From the NCBI GenBank assembly GCA_028751075.1, contig JAQZDA010000022.1, positions 1-35,209 of the forward strand: a stretch of 35,209 nucleotides of DNA. Direction: 5' to 3'. The notes beneath the pieces are model-generated. The model ran no database searches. It saw only the letters and a list, made by a program, of their open reading frames with translations, and had not been told where the DNA came from. The DNA comes from Euryarchaeota archaeon Ods02. GTDB taxonomy: Archaea; Halobacteriota; Halobacteria; Halobacteriales; Halorutilaceae. Both the position numbers and the translations under genes were made by a program. Shown here piece by piece: positions 24,574 to 32,829 of the stretch (its first letter is position 1; the number at the start of each line of letters is the position of its first letter).

Positions 24574-25500
24574 TTGACTTCGGGTGGACGCGTTCTGGTC
24601 ACCGGAGGAGCTGGCTTCATCGGCAGCTACCTCGTGGAGGAGCTACATCAGCGACACGAGGTCCAAGTTCTGGACACATTCGCCGACGGAGAGCCAGATA
24701 GGCTGCCCGACGACGTCGGACGCCACGAGGTAGATCTACTGGACGTCGATGCGGTGGACGACGTGGTCTCCCGTGGGTTCGACGTCGTCTACCATCTGGC
24801 GGCGGAACCGGACGTTCAGGTTGGTGTCGACGACACCCGGATACACACGCGGCAGAACGTTGACGCGACGTTGAACCTGCTGGAGGCGATGCTGGAGCAT
24901 GACGTCACCCGTGTCGGCTTCACCTCTACCTCCACGGTGTACGGTGAAGACGTCGAATACCCGACGCCGGAGAGCTACGGACCTCTGGAGCCGATATCAC
25001 TGTACGGCGCGTCGAAGCTCGGCGCCGAAGGACTGATGACCGCGTTCGCCGGTACCCATGGCTTCGACGTCACCGTCTTCAGGCTCGCTAACATCGTCGG
25101 AGGAGGCGGCCACGGCGTGGTGCCGGACTTCGTCCGGAAGCTACAGGAGTCTCCGGAGGAGCTGGAGATACTCGGCGACGGCCGGCAGCGGAAGAGCTAC
25201 CTGCACGTCTCCGACTGCGTCGCCGCCATCCGAGCCGGCGTCGAGGAAGGAGAGTCCACGTTCTACAACGTCGGCAGCGAGGACACGGTGTCAGTCACGG
25301 AGATAGCGGAGATAGTCAGCGAGGAGATGGACCTCGACCCCGAGTTCAGCTACACCGGCGGTGAACGCGGCTGGAAGGGCGACGTACCAAGGATGCGGCT
25401 CTCCGTCACCAAGCTACAGGACGAGACTAGCTGGAGTCCCGGCCACGACAGCAGGGAAAGCGTCAGGAAGGCGGCGGAGGAGGTGCTGAAGGAGGCGTGA
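24574..25500 (+). CDS. NAD-dependent nucleotide-sugar epimerase/dehydratase, 308 aa
   Basis: An extended SDR: TGGAGFIG (10-17) binds NAD, STSTVYG is the catalytic Ser/Thr region (about 118-124), and Y144-x3-K148 (YGASK) is the catalytic pair. The C-terminal half (RQRKSYLHVSDCVAAI, FYNVGSEDTVSVTEIAEI) fits UDP-hexose 4-epimerases and related enzymes. The start is TTG at 24574, supported by an SD-like GGAGGG (24560-24565) with 8-nt spacing. It probably makes a nucleotide sugar for the neighbouring glycosyltransferases. The next gene overlaps it by 4 nt. Confidence 0.92.
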   Translation: MTSGGRVLVTGGAGFIGSYLVEELHQRHEVQVLDTFADGEPDRLPDDVGRHEVDLLDVDAVDDVVSRGFDVVYHLAAEPDVQVGVDDTRIHTRQNVDATLNLLEAMLEHDVTRVGFTSTSTVYGEDVEYPTPESYGPLEPISLYGASKLGAEGLMTAFAGTHGFDVTVFRLANIVGGGGHGVVPDFVRKLQESPEELEILGDGRQRKSYLHVSDCVAAIRAGVEEGESTFYNVGSEDTVSVTEIAEIVSEEMDLDPEFSYTGGERGWKGDVPRMRLSVTKLQDETSWSPGHDSRESVRKAAEEVLKEA

Positions 25501-26693
25501 CGGAAGACGGTGGTTCGGCCGGAGATGATTCCGAGGAAGACGGTTCGGAAGGAGATCTAGACAGCAGCTCCGGCTTGCCCTCTGTATGCGTCATTACATC
25601 TCCCATCGGCTCGGGTGACACTCAGGTTCATGGGTTGATGGAGATACTCGGTGCTCTGACGTCGGTCTACCTCGTAACCGCGAACCTACCGGAAGACTCC
25701 GCTATAAGAAGGAACTTCGACTTCGTCAACTTGACAGATAGACGAGAAGTGGACAGCATACCCCGGGCTGCGTGGGAGTTCGTCGTGAACCAGGTCAAGA
25801 TGGCTCGAGAGGTGGCGGGTAGAGATGAAGACGTCGCCCTGTTCTACGGAGCGACGTCCTACCTACTTCCGACTCTGGCTGCGAAGCTCTCGAGCAAGAC
25901 CATCGTCGTTCTGCCTCGCGCCGACGTCCCCCTCGACCTCAAGCTCCGGTGGCAGGAACGCGTTCCTCGGTTTGTCGCGTGGTTCTTCGCGTCCTTGGTC
26001 GCCGTGCTCGAACGCACGTGCTACCGCATCGCGGACGCCGTCGTCGCCTACTCTCCGGGCATGGCTGACGAGCTCGGACTCCGGCGGTACGAGCACAAGC
26101 TCTACACTTCGGGCGCCAGGTACGTCGACACCGACGAGTTCCATCCGAAGACCCCCTACGACGAACGCCGCACCCTCGTCGGCTACCTCGGACGCATCGA
26201 ACGGAACAAAGGCGTGGAAGAGCTCGCGGAAGCCGCGAAGCTGCTCTCCACCGACGTCGACTTCCTGTTCGCCGGCGACGGCAGGATGCTCGACTGGCTC
26301 GAGTCCGAGATGGAGGAAGAAGTAGAGGAAGGGGCCGTGGACCTACGTGGATGGGTGGATCACGAGGATGTACCCGACGTACTCAGCGAGATGAAGTTAC
26401 TGGTGATGCCTTCGGAACCCACGGAGGGTCTGCCGACGGTCATCCTCGAAGCGCTGGCGTGCGGCACCCCTGTCTATGCATCCCCTGTCTCGGGAGTACC
26501 CGATGTCGTCAAGGAGGGAGAGACCGGCTGGCTTATGCACGATAGATCACCGCATATGATAGCTGGGGAGATAGGCCAGATTCTCGACGAAGATCTGGAG
26601 GAGGTCAGCGACCGCGCGCGAAAGCTGGCTGTGGAAGAGTACTCTTTCGACGCGGCTGTCGAACGTTACCGCCGGATCCTGACTCAGCTGTAA
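25497..26693 (+). CDS. Family 4 glycosyltransferase, 398 aa
   Basis: The GT-B fold is shown by LVGYLGRIERNKGVEELAEA (about 227-246), VDFLFAGDG, and the E310-x7-E318 motif in PTEGLPTVILEALACGTPV, typical of GT4 retaining enzymes that bind nucleotide sugar. The first about 26 residues are acidic and probably disordered. The GTG start overlaps the epimerase stop (GTGA, 4 nt), with a GGAGG just upstream, so the pair is translationally coupled. The substrate is not predictable from sequence. Confidence 0.93.
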   Translation: MTEDGGSAGDDSEEDGSEGDLDSSSGLPSVCVITSPIGSGDTQVHGLMEILGALTSVYLVTANLPEDSAIRRNFDFVNLTDRREVDSIPRAAWEFVVNQVKMAREVAGRDEDVALFYGATSYLLPTLAAKLSSKTIVVLPRADVPLDLKLRWQERVPRFVAWFFASLVAVLERTCYRIADAVVAYSPGMADELGLRRYEHKLYTSGARYVDTDEFHPKTPYDERRTLVGYLGRIERNKGVEELAEAAKLLSTDVDFLFAGDGRMLDWLESEMEEEVEEGAVDLRGWVDHEDVPDVLSEMKLLVMPSEPTEGLPTVILEALACGTPVYASPVSGVPDVVKEGETGWLMHDRSPHMIAGEIGQILDEDLEEVSDRARKLAVEEYSFDAAVERYRRILTQL

Positions 26694-26837
26694 CTAGGAT
26701 GTAACTTCGAGTGTGGCTGCCTGAGGTCACGAAGTCTACTTTTTCTCCGCCACCGCTACTATGGAGTGACCTGTCAAGGTGTCGAACCCGACGTACCTTA
26801 TTCCACGGGTGATCACCGAGTCGATACCTTCGAGGGA

Positions 26838-27437
26838 CTAGGTGTTAGCGAACACAGGTGCTTTCGCGTACGTGAACTTCGTCATCTCGAGACCGTGTCT
26901 TGATATCAGCTCGTCGAGTGTGCTTCTGTCGAACCAGCACGTGTGTTCCGGGTTTATCCCTACTTCTCCGATGAGCAAGGCTTCGAAGAACCGTCTCATG
27001 TACCAGGGGTTCGGCGTCGTCAGAACGAGCTTGCCGTCGTCGTCGTCGAGGTGGCTGTGTACACGTTCGAGGAACCTCCCTGGGTTGGAGAGGTGTTCGA
27101 TGAGCTCGCCCGCGGTCACGACGTCGAACTCACGGTCGAGGTCGAACGACTCCGCGTCGGCGCAGATGGCGTCGTATCCCCTGTCGTTAAGCTCCTGCAC
27201 GTCCTCTTCGAGGATGTCCATCCCTAGCACGTCGTCGGAGACTCCACATAGCTCCCTGTGTAACCAGTGGTGCTGGGTCTCCTCCTGCTTCTTCGCAGTA
27301 TGACCTACGCAGCCGATATCCAGGACGCTGTCTCCCGTGTCCACCTCCTCGAGAACCATGTCGATGCGAGGATGATGCGGTATTATCCTCGTAACCTCGC
27401 CCTGCTCGTCCTCAGCTGGGTTACCGTCCATCGTCAT
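26838..27437 (-). CDS. Class I SAM-dependent methyltransferase, 199 aa to an in-frame TAG
   Basis: The SAM-binding motif I is VLDIGCVGH (38-46), the acidic motif II is GMDI (D74), and motif III-like DVVTAGELIEHL (105-116) follows. The C-terminal part (LTTPNPWYMRRFFEALL) is typical of glycan-locus methyltransferases. The ATG at 27437 is supported by a GAGGTG SD (minus, 4-nt spacing) and a TATAAAA element (27488-27494) that would give a 28-nt leader. At residue 200 is a TAG. The same frame stays open for 33 more protein-like codons (26739-26837) to another TAG, so the protein may be truncated. Role inferred: methylation of the surface glycan or of its CDP-activated group. Confidence 0.85.
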   Translation of the reverse strand: MTMDGNPAEDEQGEVTRIIPHHPRIDMVLEEVDTGDSVLDIGCVGHTAKKQEETQHHWLHRELCGVSDDVLGMDILEEDVQELNDRGYDAICADAESFDLDREFDVVTAGELIEHLSNPGRFLERVHSHLDDDDGKLVLTTPNPWYMRRFFEALLIGEVGINPEHTCWFDRSTLDELISRHGLEMTKFTYAKAPVFANT

Positions 27438-27487
27438 AAAACACCTCGAACCCGAACAAAGAGGTTTCGGCTACAGTTCACCTGCAG

Positions 27488-27519
27488 TTTTATAGGGTGC
27501 GATCACCCTTCTTCGAAGG
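27488..27519. promoter_or_regulatory. TATA element and two adjacent palindromes between divergent genes
   Basis: TTTTATA (27488-27494) is the TATA of the minus-strand methyltransferase. Directly beside it are GGGTG-CGAT-CACCC (27495-27508) and the overlapping CCTTC-TTC-GAAGG (27507-27519). These could be operator sites controlling the methyltransferase or both divergent units. Confidence 0.45.
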
Positions 27520-27553
27520 CGAGTCAAATGAAGCATGTCGGCCATCGTTAACG

Positions 27554-27560
27554 TAATTTA
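27554..27560 (+). promoter_or_regulatory. TATA element of the phosphoramidate-like cassette
   Basis: TAATTTA, centred about 27 nt before the ATG at 27584. It supports the ATG over a TTG three bases upstream and implies a leaderless mRNA. Confidence 0.6.
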
Positions 27561-27583
27561 CGTCCACCTCGTCCCTCTGTTTG

Positions 27584-30469
27584 ATGGAACGATCTCCGGA
27601 TAGGATAGCTTACACTCCCGTCGTAGCTGATCTCTTCCACTACGGACATCTAAACGTACTTGAGACGGCTAGGGAGGAGTCTGACTACCATGTCTGCGGT
27701 GTCATAACGGACGAGGCTGCGAACACGTACCGTCCCCGTCCGATAAGCAACTACGAGGAACGCGAAGCGGTTGTCGAAGCCGTCGAGTACGTCGACGAGG
27801 TGATGGCTCAGAACGACCGTGACCCCACGGACAACCTCCGCCAGCTGCACGAGAAATACCCCGACGCGGAGATACTTCTGGTGCATGGGGACGACTGGGA
27901 GGATGTCCCTGGGCACGAGTACGTTGAGAGCATAGGTGGACGCGTCATACAGCCGAGCTACTACGAACGTCTGTCGGATGACAAGATAGCCAAGGAGGTG
28001 AGCAGAGGTGGAGCGCGGTCACAGCACTACGAGCTGTTCACCGAGCACTTCCGCGTCGGAGACGTAGAGTACTTCGACAGAACCGACGACCGACGTAAGA
28101 TACTGTCTACGAAAGCTGACACGTTGAAGACACTGCAGCCGTTGCTCGATAAGTCCCGGATAGAGGAGACGTTCGTGTTCAACGTCGGAGACTGGAGGGA
28201 CGACGCAGACACAGTAGTCGAGGAGATACAGAACAAGTTCGTGCCCGAGGACATCGTCGTCAGGAGCTCCAGCGTCAACGAAGACACCTTTGAGTCCTCG
28301 AACGCCGGCAACTTCGAGAGCGTACTCGACGTCGACAGCACTGACTCCAGGGAGCTGAAGGACGCGGTGGAGGACGTCATCGAATCCTACGAGCAGGAGG
28401 CCAGCGCGTTCGTCGACGATCAGGTGCTGGTGCAGAGGCAGACCCAAGACGTCGCCGTCAGCGGCGTCGTCTTCACCCGCGGGCTTGAGGACGACGCCCC
28501 CTACTACGTAATCAACTACGACGACTCCACGGGAAAGACTGACACCGTCACCAGTGGACATCGGACGGAGAAGGTCAGGGTATTCAGAGGAACCCCTATC
28601 GAGAACCTACCGGGTAGGTGGAATCCCCTGGTGGAGTCGGTGCGGGAGATAGAGGAGATAGCTCCCGACGTACCCTTAGACATAGAGTTCGGGATATCCG
28701 AGGACTACGAGGTAACTATCTTCCAGGTGCGACCGCTCACTGCGAACCAGGGGGATGGAGAACACTCCGTCGACGCTGAATCGCTGGAGGACAACGTCGA
28801 GGAGATGGTCGAACGGTTCCAGGAGCTCTCGGAACCCGTGGACCACCTAGCGGGTGAGTCGAACGGCTTCAGCGACATGGCGTTCTGGAACCCCGCGGAG
28901 ATTATCGGTGAGAACCCCGATAGACTCGCTTACTCGCTGTACTCCTACGTGATCACGGACGAAGCCTGGCACCAGGCGCTCACACCTCTGGGTTACACCG
29001 ACGTCGAACCATGCAACCTCATGGTACGGTTCGGGAACAAACCCTACATCGACCTCCGCGCGACCTTCAACGCGCTCACACCCGCCGACGTACCCGACAG
29101 CCTTCGGGAGAAGCTCGTGGACTACTACTTCAGGGAGCTCGAAGAGGACCCGGCGCTTCACGACAAGATCGAGTTCCAGCTGGTGTACAACTGCTACGAG
29201 TTCGGGTTCGACGAACGAGCAGGTAAGCTCGAGGAAGCAGGGTTCACCGCGGATGAGATCCAGACGCTTCGGGAGTCGTTGCACAGCTTGACCGACGAGA
29301 TCGTCTTTTCGTACAAAGAGATAGCTGAAGACGCGTATCTTAGAGCTGAGGAGATGGAGGAGAGACGGCGTGACTTCCTCCAGGGTTCCCGCTCCGACAG
29401 CAGAGACAGCCTCGAGAAAGCGATACAGCTCCTTGACGACTGCCGCGAGCTCGGAACTGTTCCGTTCTCCAAGCTCGCGCGGACGGCGTTCATCGGTAAA
29501 GCGCTGCTGAAGAGTTTGGTGGACACCGGAGCTATAACCGAAGACAGGTACAACGAGTTTCTGAGATCCGTCGACACTGTGGCGACGGAGTTCGAACGCG
29601 ACTTCGAAAGATACGCCGCAGGCGATCTCTCCCGCGACGACTTCCTCGGTCGGTACGGACATCTCCGACCCGGCACCTACGACATCACGGTACCCACGTA
29701 CGAGAACAAACCCGAGCTAGTAGACGTTGGAACCAACGGCGGGTCAGGCGAGAAAGATCACGGGTTCGACCTCACCGGGGACGAACGGCAGGCGATCCAG
29801 AGCCACCTGGATGAAGAAGGGTTCTCCGTCGACGTAGACGAACTCCTGGACTTCATCCGTACGTCGGTGAAGGGACGGGAGTCACTGAAGTTCGAGTTCA
29901 CCAAGAACCTGAGCGAGGCCATCGAACTTGTCGCCGAGGCTGGGGAGTCCGCGGATCTAACGCGTGAGGAGATGTCGCACCTCGACGTCGGCTCCCTGAG
30001 GACCGCGCTTCATCACCCCGACGAGGACGAGACCCGTGATCTATGGAGGAACACCGTGGAGACCCGGAAGCAGGAGAAGAGGGAGAACGACGACCTCGTA
30101 TTGCCTCCGGTGCTTTTCTCCGAGTTGGACCTCTACGTCGTGCCGACCTACACCGCTCGACCCAACTACGTCACCGACGAACGGGTCACCGGTGAAGTAG
30201 TCGACCTCGACGAGATGGACGACGACACCGACATTGAGGACAAGATAGTGCTGATAGAGAACGCGGACCCGGGCTACGACTGGATCTTCACCAGGGATAT
30301 TCAGGGCTTGATAACGAAGTACGGCGGTGAGGCTTCGCATATGGCGATACGTTCCGCGGAGTTCGGCTTGCCGGCAGCTATAGGCTGTGGAAGCGAGAGC
30401 TACCGTCGCGCGAAGGAAGCCAACCAAATGGTCCTCGACTGTAAAAAGGGGAAGCTGGAGTTCCGATGA
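27584..30469 (+). CDS. Cytidylyltransferase-like / glutamine-kinase-like fusion (PEP-synthase-like kinase), 961 aa
   Basis: Residues 1-140 form a cytidylyltransferase-like domain: H19-x2-H22 (FHYGHLN) and HGDDW (101-105), close to the domain fused to PEP mutases. Residues about 150-388 are a PPDK_N ATP-grasp domain (VVRSSSVNEDTFESSNAG, VQRQTQDVAVSGVVF, DIEFGISEDYEVTIFQVRP). A long substrate domain follows. The phosphohistidine domain has GGEASHMAIRSAEFGLPAAIGCG in two pieces around His919. It ends 42 residues later, with no PEP/pyruvate TIM barrel, so it is not PEP synthase. The order ATP-substrate-His is that of Campylobacter Cj1418 glutamine kinase and rifampin phosphotransferase. The next gene overlaps by 4 nt (ATGA). 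Proposed role: phosphorylation of the glutamine amide nitrogen; this is inferred from architecture and neighbours. Confidence 0.82.
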   Translation: MERSPDRIAYTPVVADLFHYGHLNVLETAREESDYHVCGVITDEAANTYRPRPISNYEEREAVVEAVEYVDEVMAQNDRDPTDNLRQLHEKYPDAEILLVHGDDWEDVPGHEYVESIGGRVIQPSYYERLSDDKIAKEVSRGGARSQHYELFTEHFRVGDVEYFDRTDDRRKILSTKADTLKTLQPLLDKSRIEETFVFNVGDWRDDADTVVEEIQNKFVPEDIVVRSSSVNEDTFESSNAGNFESVLDVDSTDSRELKDAVEDVIESYEQEASAFVDDQVLVQRQTQDVAVSGVVFTRGLEDDAPYYVINYDDSTGKTDTVTSGHRTEKVRVFRGTPIENLPGRWNPLVESVREIEEIAPDVPLDIEFGISEDYEVTIFQVRPLTANQGDGEHSVDAESLEDNVEEMVERFQELSEPVDHLAGESNGFSDMAFWNPAEIIGENPDRLAYSLYSYVITDEAWHQALTPLGYTDVEPCNLMVRFGNKPYIDLRATFNALTPADVPDSLREKLVDYYFRELEEDPALHDKIEFQLVYNCYEFGFDERAGKLEEAGFTADEIQTLRESLHSLTDEIVFSYKEIAEDAYLRAEEMEERRRDFLQGSRSDSRDSLEKAIQLLDDCRELGTVPFSKLARTAFIGKALLKSLVDTGAITEDRYNEFLRSVDTVATEFERDFERYAAGDLSRDDFLGRYGHLRPGTYDITVPTYENKPELVDVGTNGGSGEKDHGFDLTGDERQAIQSHLDEEGFSVDVDELLDFIRTSVKGRESLKFEFTKNLSEAIELVAEAGESADLTREEMSHLDVGSLRTALHHPDEDETRDLWRNTVETRKQEKRENDDLVLPPVLFSELDLYVVPTYTARPNYVTDERVTGEVVDLDEMDDDTDIEDKIVLIENADPGYDWIFTRDIQGLITKYGGEASHMAIRSAEFGLPAAIGCGSESYRRAKEANQMVLDCKKGKLEFR

Positions 30470-31146
30470 CCTGGATAGCGTGTTCACAGAGGCATCACAG
30501 GGACGAGCACGGCAACTACCGCGACGTCCTCGAGTGCAGCTACACAGAGTACTTCAGCGAGCGGGACATCGTCCTCGTTCCTGTGTCGAACGCTCTCGAC
30601 AGACCCGAGAAGGTGTTCGAGGTCGCAGGTGATGGCTTGCTTCTCACCGGTGGAGACGAGGTTGACCCCGGGTTGTACGGCGGCGAACGGAGGGACGAGT
30701 ACGTGGTGTCCGAAGACAGGGACGCCACCGAACACAGGTTGCTTGAGAAGGCGCTCGAACGGAACATGCCGGTTCTTGCGGTCTGCCGCGGACTGCAGAC
30801 GGTGAACGTCTACTTCGGTGGAGGGCTTGAGGACCTGAACGCTGACGAGGTTACGCATCCCCCCGACGTAGACCACGACGTCACTCTGAAGGATGAAGGT
30901 CTCGTCCAGGAACTCGGGGGAGAAACAGCGACGGTGAACTCCTACCACGACCAAGCCGTGAGTCTCGAAACAGTTGCATCGGATCTGGAACCCTTCGCAG
31001 TACATGGAGACCGCGTCGTCGAAGGCCTCTACCACCCGAACCACTCTCTCGCCGGAGTTCAGTGGCATCCGGAACGCGACGACGAGAAGCCCATCGACCG
31101 ACTGCTGGTGGAGTCGTTTAGGGAATCTTCATGGTACTGGGGGTGA
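30466..31146 (+). CDS. Class I glutamine amidotransferase-like hydrolase (Cj1417-like), 226 aa
   Basis: The catalytic triad is C107 (VLAVCRGLQTVNVYFGG), H201 and E203 (AGVQWHPE), with TGGDEVDPGLYGG and VNSYHDQAV as expected for the peptidase C26 / gamma-glutamyl-GABA hydrolase group. In Campylobacter, the homologue Cj1417 removes glutamate from gamma-glutamyl-CDP-amidate to give CDP-phosphoramidate. The gene overlaps the kinase stop (ATGA) and the next gene, so the three are translationally coupled. A plain gamma-glutamyl-GABA hydrolase is the alternative, but the setting favours the phosphoramidate role. Confidence 0.85.
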   Translation: MTWIACSQRHHRDEHGNYRDVLECSYTEYFSERDIVLVPVSNALDRPEKVFEVAGDGLLLTGGDEVDPGLYGGERRDEYVVSEDRDATEHRLLEKALERNMPVLAVCRGLQTVNVYFGGGLEDLNADEVTHPPDVDHDVTLKDEGLVQELGGETATVNSYHDQAVSLETVASDLEPFAVHGDRVVEGLYHPNHSLAGVQWHPERDDEKPIDRLLVESFRESSWYWG

Positions 31147-31940
31147 ACAGGGGAGACGTGAAAGCGATAGTCTTGGCAGCTGGTAAAGGTACTCGGATGA
31201 GGCCGTACACCGACGACACACCTAAGGGGATGCTGGAGTTCGACGACGAACCCCTTCTCGAGAACCTCCGGAGGTCGTTCGAGGACTGCGATGTCGACGA
31301 TGTAGTCGTCGTGAAAGGCTATCTCTCCGAAGAGATAGATCTCGACGACGTAACCTACTACACCAACGAGGAGTACGACTCCACTAACATGGTGGAGACG
31401 TTGTTCTGCGCTGAAGAGGAGATGGACGACGGGTTCGTGCTATCTTACTCCGACATCGTCTTCGAGAACCAGGTACTGGAAGGCCTGATGGAGTCCGATG
31501 GCGACTTCGTCGTCACCGTCGACACCGACTGGCAAGATTACTGGGAAGCAAGGTACGGACGCGTAGACCACGACGTCGAGAGCCTGTCGCTGGAGGACGG
31601 AGAGGTAACGGAGCTAGGGGTCCCCGACGTCTCCGTCGACGAGATAGACGGCAGATACGTCGGACTCATGAAGTTCTCCGACCACGGCGCCGAGTTGCTG
31701 AAGGAGGTCTACCACGACGCCAGGGAGGAGTACGACGGCAGGGAGTGGCAGCAGTCCGGCAACACCTTCAGGAACGCGTACATGACTGACCTGCTGCAGG
31801 AGCTCATCGACCGCGGGTACACGGTGGATGCGCACGAGATACAGGGGGGTTGGCTGGAGTTCGACACGACCGAAGACTACGACAAGTATCAGGATTGGTT
31901 GGAGACGGGCGAGATAGACGAGTTCTACGAGCCTGTATAG
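31131..31940 (+). CDS. Nucleotidyltransferase, LicC / phosphoglutamine cytidylyltransferase (Cj1416)-like, 269 aa
   Basis: The NTP-transferase signature is LAAGKGTRMRP (15-25) with K32 (DTPKGMLEF), and D108 (SYSD) is the likely metal ligand. The segments NEEYDSTNMVETLFCA and DYWEARYGRV are typical of LicC-like phosphocholine and Cj1416-like phosphoglutamine cytidylyltransferases, more than of sugar nucleotidyltransferases. The proposed reaction is CTP plus phosphoglutamine to gamma-glutamyl-CDP-amidate. The start is uncertain: ATG at 31131 overlaps the previous gene by 16 nt, while GTG at 31143 gives a 4-nt GTGA overlap. It is the last gene of the cassette. Confidence 0.82.
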   Translation: MVLGVNRGDVKAIVLAAGKGTRMRPYTDDTPKGMLEFDDEPLLENLRRSFEDCDVDDVVVVKGYLSEEIDLDDVTYYTNEEYDSTNMVETLFCAEEEMDDGFVLSYSDIVFENQVLEGLMESDGDFVVTVDTDWQDYWEARYGRVDHDVESLSLEDGEVTELGVPDVSVDEIDGRYVGLMKFSDHGAELLKEVYHDAREEYDGREWQQSGNTFRNAYMTDLLQELIDRGYTVDAHEIQGGWLEFDTTEDYDKYQDWLETGEIDEFYEPV

Positions 31941-31946
31941 TCGCCC

Positions 31947-32805
31947 TCAGAAATACCTCTTTTTGATTGTGAGCTTCAGACACCGGTACACGTTAGGTAG
32001 TTCGCTCCCTTCGCTTGAGTAGGTCAGTTCTCCAGGGGGGTCGGGTTCTTCTGGTGTGAATGAAGAGTCCTCCAGCTTTCTTAGCCCTTCCACCAACATA
32101 GACCCGTACAGAAGTTCGACACGGTATCTTGTTTCTTTCCATGACTTCACGTCCGAGATGTCTGTATGTTCAAAGTGTACTATCCTCTCTCCATCAAGAT
32201 CTTCTGTGAGTTGCTGGAGGGTGAGACCTATCTCCTCCTCCCTGTTTATGAACTGGAAGAACGCGCCGGGTCTTCCCCTGTACTTTCTTATATCTGCCCC
32301 GTGAAAACTCAGAACCCCGTGTTCGGGCTCAGTTATTATCCTGCCGCGTAGTATCTTACTGAATCCGAGTAGAACGACTGCATCCACCTCTTCGGTTACA
32401 CGCCGTGTTATGTTGTCCGGGAACTCATAGGTGTGTTTACCGACTTGATCTGGCTCGAAGTACACTACGTCTGACTCTTCTAGCTCGTCTATCTCCTCGA
32501 AAACGTCTTTGCGCCTTTCGAGATCCCTACGTTCGTCGGTTACGGTCTTTGACGGGAATAGAGACTCTGCTACCTTCTGTTCCAGTTCAACGAACACTAT
32601 AAATTCACGATGGATTATCTTACGAAGAAACTCCCTCATCTGGTCCAGAATACCGCTGTCGACGGTAACCTCTTGGCTGACGTCCTCGGATTCGTCGATC
32701 AGTACTAAACGGTACTTCAAAATCTCCCTCTTCGAAGAGTTTCCTCAGCTCCTTTAGATGATATTCTCGCCGGTGTTTACTGTCGAGTACTATGCAGACC
32801 CTCAT
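31947..32805 (-). pseudogene. Formyltransferase-like gene with an apparent 1-nt frameshift
   Basis: The main frame (31947-32720) opens at a poor TTG. Upstream in another frame is a plausible N-terminus, MRVCIVLDSKHRREYHLKEL (from ATG 32805). Joining the two frames at the A4 run at 32719-32722 (T4 on the coding strand) gives a continuous product of about 286 aa reading ...EEGDLKYRLVLIDES... The rest resembles the Met-tRNA / sugar N-formyltransferase fold: VLSFHGADIRKYRGRPG, with His in the catalytic region but Ser where Asn is usual, then GLTLQQLTEDLDGERIV. The region is AT-richer than its neighbours. Either the sequence has an indel error or the gene is broken. Confidence 0.6.
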
Positions 32806-32829
32806 AGAGCATTTATGTTTTCGGAGTGG

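Noticed and set aside
26736-26840. Recoding of TAG as pyrrolysine
   Set aside because: EF-2, SOD, DUF389 and several other genes in the window end at TAG at their normal family length, so TAG acts as a stop. A single nonsense mutation is simpler.
27584-30469. Phosphoenolpyruvate synthase
   Set aside because: The ATP-grasp and phosphohistidine domains are present, but the protein ends 42 residues after His919 and has no C-terminal PEP/pyruvate-binding TIM barrel.
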